Assembly: GCA_945904015.1 (NCBI GenBank)
Contig: CAMDPK010000025.1
Coordinates: forward strand, 1 to 54,807
Direction of reading: 5' to 3'
DNA length: 54,807 bases
Source of the DNA: Candidatus Kuenenia stuttgartensis
GTDB taxonomy: Bacteria; Planctomycetota; Planctomycetia; Planctomycetales; Planctomycetaceae
Part shown: piece by piece, positions 51,941 to 54,807 of the stretch
Layout: each line of letters begins with the position of its first letter
How positions within the stretch are numbered: position 1 is the stretch's first letter
Program-made: the position numbers and the translations under genes
The notes under the pieces: generated by a model
What the model was told of the DNA's origin: nothing
Database searches by the model: none
Seen by the model: the letters and a program-made list of their open reading frames with translations, nothing else

Positions 51941-52990
51941 TCAGCGTGTCTGAAACGTGCGCGGCTTGCCATCGAGCCCAATTTGGACCGTGTAGCTTTC
52001 GCCACCGGGAGCGACGGAAGCTTTCACGAACGTCCCTTGGCACGACGCGGTGTCATCGACGTTGTTGGCGATGAACTCAGCCGGCGTTTGTTCGTCGGCT
52101 TTGAGCTTCACGTTGCGATGCAGTTGATAGATCGCTTGCAGCGACTTGATTTGGCGGAGCGTCCCATTCGTACTCGGTTCGCAGCCTTTGGTGGGACCGT
52201 TGCACATCACGCAGACGCGCGGGTCGATCGCCAATACCAACGCCGGATGATTGCTCGAACCAAGACCATGATGCGTGACCATGAACAGCTCGACTTTGCC
52301 GAGCGGGTTGTTCGGGGTCATCAGTTTCGTCTCGATCGCGTGGGTGAGGTCGCCGCAGCACAAGAACGAAAACTTGCCGAACTTGGTCAGGAAGCTGACG
52401 CTCGCCGCGTTGTCGGACGGATCAACCTCCGGCGGCTTCAAGTCCTTCGCGAACGGATTCGGCTCACCGACGTTTGGGATGACCTCGCGGCTGGCGGTGA
52501 CGATCTTGATCGACAGCGGCGTCTTGGCCGATTTCAGCGGCAGCATGTCACCCGCTTTGACCGCCTTCGATTTGTTCTGCGAGGCGGCTCGGTAATCGAC
52601 GATCCTTTTCTCGAAGTTTTTGTCCTCAACCAGCGTCTCCGGAATGCCGCGATCCCAGAAGTTGTGAATCTTGATCTCCGAGGCGAGCGCGGCGTGATTG
52701 CCGTAGTGATCCGAGTGCCAATGGCTCACGGCCGCGTGATCGAGATGATCCTGCTTGGCGACATCCCGCAGCACTTTCAAAATGCGGTCGCGGTCGCGTC
52801 CACCAATGTCGGGATTGCCGGAGTCGATCAGCAGCGACTCGCCAGCGGGCGTGATCAGCAACGTCGCCGCCCCGCCCTCCACGTCGATGAAATAGATGTC
52901 GAGCCGTCCGTCGCGCTGATCAGCGAACACCGACCGACTCGCACAGATCGCGCAAACGCTCAGAACACAGATCGCCAGCAGTCGTCTCAT
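51941..52990 (-). CDS. exported MBL-fold (ComEC-like) metallohydrolase
   Basis: A 349-residue protein with a signal peptide (LLAICVLSVCAICASRSVFA) and a metallo-beta-lactamase fold. The first strands read DIYFIDVEGGAATLLITPAG, the metal-binding HWHSDHYGNH follows (His90, His92, Asp94, His95), and later come FSFLCCGDLTHAIET and VTHHGLGSSNHPAL with the remaining His ligands. It resembles the C-terminal hydrolase of ComEC/Rec2, here free-standing and secreted. It may act on nucleic acid or other phosphodiesters, but no substrate is proven. ATG 52990 has GGAGGA nearby. Confidence 0.83.
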   Translation of the reverse strand: MRRLLAICVLSVCAICASRSVFADQRDGRLDIYFIDVEGGAATLLITPAGESLLIDSGNPDIGGRDRDRILKVLRDVAKQDHLDHAAVSHWHSDHYGNHAALASEIKIHNFWDRGIPETLVEDKNFEKRIVDYRAASQNKSKAVKAGDMLPLKSAKTPLSIKIVTASREVIPNVGEPNPFAKDLKPPEVDPSDNAASVSFLTKFGKFSFLCCGDLTHAIETKLMTPNNPLGKVELFMVTHHGLGSSNHPALVLAIDPRVCVMCNGPTKGCEPSTNGTLRQIKSLQAIYQLHRNVKLKADEQTPAEFIANNVDDTASCQGTFVKASVAPGGESYTVQIGLDGKPRTFQTR

Positions 52991-53041
52991 GGGATGATCC
53001 TCCACCAAAAAGAGCACACGTCAAAAGGGTGCGGCAGGATA

Positions 53042-54343
53042 TCAGCCCTTGGCCGCTGTTTCAGGGGACACGATGTTCGGTGCCGTGCCCGGCTCCGTTG
53101 AACCACCACTCGGCTGCTCCGTCGGAAGCGGCATTTTGGCGAAGCGTTCCTTCGAGAATTCGCCCAGCTCGGTGTTGAAGATCTTGACCAGGGCGTGCAG
53201 GCAGCAGGCGACGATCGGGCCGACGAAGATGCCCCACAGGCCCATCGCCTGCATTCCGCCGAAGACGCTGACGAACGCCAGCAGCGGATGCAGGCTGGTG
53301 TCGTTTTGCAGGACGTAGGCTTTGATGATGTTGTCCATCGTGCCAATGACCGCCACTCCGACGACGGCCAGAAATATCGCCGAACCCCAGCTTCCCTGAT
53401 AAGCCAGCCACGCGGCGAACGGTCCCCAGACCATCCAAGTGCCGGCAATGGGAATCAACGAGGCGAACGTGGCCAGCACGAACAGCAAGAAGAAGCTGTG
53501 AAAGCCGACGATGAACAGGATGATCGCTGTCGCGGCTCCTTGAGCGATCGACGACAACATGGTCGCCGACACGACCGCCTGCACGACGCGGTTGAATTCG
53601 TGAATGAGCTGCCGCTGATAATCGACTTGCACCGGGATCAGCGTTTCCGTCGCCGACAACAACGCCGAGCCGTCGCACAAGAAGTAGTACAGCGCGATCA
53701 AAAACATCGTCAGTTGAATCAGTCCGCCGACGACGGCTCCCAGCAGGTCGAAAGTCTTGCTGGCCAGTCCCACGCTGCCGCTGGCCGCCAGCCCCAGGCT
53801 CTTCTTGGCCAACTCTTGCAAGTACGTTCCACCGTCTTGCATGGCATCCCAGACTTTCTGTTCCGAGTCGGCGAGCATGGCGGCGTGTTCCGCCTGGTAC
53901 TTTTCGAATTCCGCCTTGGTCGCGCTGGACACCGGCGGCGGATAGACGTAGTCCAACACCTTGCCCGCAAACTTACGGACTTGAGCTTTGATGTCCTCTT
54001 CAGAGAATTCTCGCTGTTGCAGGTTTTCCATCGCCGACACGACGAATGGCTTGCCGGTCTTCGCGAGATTGCGAATCTGAATCGCCGCCGAGAACACTCC
54101 AATCACCAGCGGGACAAACAAAACCAGACACACGCTGGCGGTCGTGGCCGCCGCGGCCAAACGATCACGCTGTCGAAACTTTTTCAGAAAGTAACTATTC
54201 AACGGCTGGCACCAAACCGCCGTGATGGCTGCCAGAAACAGCGGCAGCAGAAACGACGCGACAATTTGGAAGAAGGTGATTCCCAAAAAGATGATCAGAG
54301 TCGTTAAGATCGCCAGCGACACGAGGCGGGCCATGGACGTCAT
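53042..54343 (-). CDS. AI-2E family transporter (TqsA/YdiK-like)
   Basis: A 433-residue integral membrane protein of the AI-2E transporter (PF01594) superfamily. About eight helices are seen, including LVSLAILTTLIIFLGITFFQ, LTMFLIALYYFLCDGSALL, AIILFIVGFHSFFLLFVLAT, the PIAGTWMVWGPFAAWLAYQG region and a final helix with IFVGPIVACCLHALV. The middle soluble loop (EFSEEDIKAQVRKFAGKVLD) is typical. Members export autoinducer-2 or other small molecules or act as Na/H antiporters, so the substrate here is unknown. Start 54343 (MTSMARLV); an in-frame Met three codons later is possible. It diverges from the ACT gene by 48 bp. Confidence 0.87.
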   Translation of the reverse strand: MTSMARLVSLAILTTLIIFLGITFFQIVASFLLPLFLAAITAVWCQPLNSYFLKKFRQRDRLAAAATTASVCLVLFVPLVIGVFSAAIQIRNLAKTGKPFVVSAMENLQQREFSEEDIKAQVRKFAGKVLDYVYPPPVSSATKAEFEKYQAEHAAMLADSEQKVWDAMQDGGTYLQELAKKSLGLAASGSVGLASKTFDLLGAVVGGLIQLTMFLIALYYFLCDGSALLSATETLIPVQVDYQRQLIHEFNRVVQAVVSATMLSSIAQGAATAIILFIVGFHSFFLLFVLATFASLIPIAGTWMVWGPFAAWLAYQGSWGSAIFLAVVGVAVIGTMDNIIKAYVLQNDTSLHPLLAFVSVFGGMQAMGLWGIFVGPIVACCLHALVKIFNTELGEFSKERFAKMPLPTEQPSGGSTEPGTAPNIVSPETAAKG

Positions 54344-54391
54344 GGGGTATCTTTCGGAAATGTGCTGCGGGAACGACGAGAAAGTTCGAGC

Positions 54392-54807
54392 ATGGCCAGA
54401 CGCTACATCATCTCGCTGACGGGGGCAAACCGGGTCGGAGTCTTGGCCGCCGTCACGACGGCCCTCGACGAGCTGCGCGGCAATTTGTGGGAAGCCAGCA
54501 TTTCGGTGATGCAACCGTTTTGCTCGATCCTGTTGGCGGCCGATTTTCCCGATGACCGCACCGAAGCCATCGTCTCCGACCACATTCGCGACCTTTGTCG
54601 CCCCTACGGCATTGAGGTTCGCTTGAGCGAACCGACGGCCGACTCGGGCATTCTCACGCCGCCGTCCAGCAAGTATGTGCTGACCGTGCGAGGTGCCGAT
54701 AAGCCGGGGATGCTGCGGATGCTGTCCGGCAAGCTCGCGGAGTTGAGAGTCGACATCCGTAATCTGTACGCCGAGCGTTGCGAGCGCGACAAATCGTTCT
54801 CGCTGGA
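54392..54807 (+). CDS. ACT-domain protein (GcvR-like), 3' end beyond the window
   Basis: An open frame runs from ATG 54392 off the right edge, so only 138 codons are seen. It begins MARRYIISLTGANRVGVLAA and continues with LRGNLWEASISVMQPFCSIL. A second repeat of the same ACT pattern follows (YVLTVRGADKPGMLRMLSGK, then LAELRVDIRNLYAER). Two tandem ACT domains of this type are found in GcvR-like regulators of the glycine cleavage system and in related amino-acid-sensing proteins. Start is chosen by alignment of the first ACT strand. Confidence 0.72.
   Translation, partial: MARRYIISLTGANRVGVLAAVTTALDELRGNLWEASISVMQPFCSILLAADFPDDRTEAIVSDHIRDLCRPYGIEVRLSEPTADSGILTPPSSKYVLTVRGADKPGMLRMLSGKLAELRVDIRNLYAERCERDKSFSL

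Overview
The window looks like a piece of a high-GC Planctomycetota chromosome. The evidence is a set of families that are hallmarks of that phylum: a DUF1501 C-terminus at the left edge, an adjacent DUF1592-type cytochrome gene and DUF1552 gene (15343-19280), a membrane-anchored Ser/Thr kinase with DLG in place of DFG, many exported proteins of unknown function, and a very long Ca-binding-repeat protein that carries an LESRVVP sorting-like motif near its N-terminus. No phage, plasmid, rRNA, tRNA or CRISPR was found.

Layout. 297-4369 (minus) is a four-gene ABC operon of the ABC_sub_bind (TrpXYZ-like) type with a STAS-domain protein in the middle. 4541-6988 is a beta-propeller plus CehA/McbA-type metallohydrolase. 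7134-10226 is a small accessory island: a HEPN gene with an unknown partner, a PIN-domain remnant, a small gene interrupted by one TAG codon beside an HNH endonuclease, a VapBC-like pair and a sigma-54 activator remnant. 10376-13840 is an HlyD adaptor plus a fused ABC ATPase/permease. 13963-19280 holds a Gfo/Idh/MocA oxidoreductase and the DUF1592/DUF1552 pair. 19403-21001 is the kinase. 21066-26409 is a probable catabolic cluster: a cyclase-family hydrolase, two luciferase-like monooxygenases, an Ldh-type dehydrogenase and an HpcH/HpaI aldolase, the last three translationally coupled. 26592-32464 holds exported proteins, coaB and an APH-like kinase. 32632-37055 holds a degenerate Hpt protein, hisS, a YkgJ protein, a coiled-coil membrane protein and a rhomboid protease. 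37294-43189 holds a large unknown protein, a DegT-type aminotransferase, a GAF-HlyD fusion and a GNAT. 43334-49810 holds the RTX-like protein and an exported HEAT/pseudo-receiver protein. 49831-54807 holds argS, an exported MBL-fold hydrolase, an AI-2E transporter and the start of an ACT-domain protein.

The most striking feature is a population of long imperfect palindromes (about 50-110 bp) scattered between genes, in several sequence families. Some occur more than once in the window, and at least two lie in frame inside coding sequences (12625-12676 and 16627-16693), where they encode short linker peptides. This resembles palindromic-element insertion into genes known from Rickettsia. The other candidates for undescribed biology are the STAS-containing ABC operon, the HEPN pair with a non-MNT partner, the monooxygenase cluster and the exported HEAT/pseudo-receiver protein.

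All calls come from reading the sequence and translated frames by eye. No database or structure search was run.
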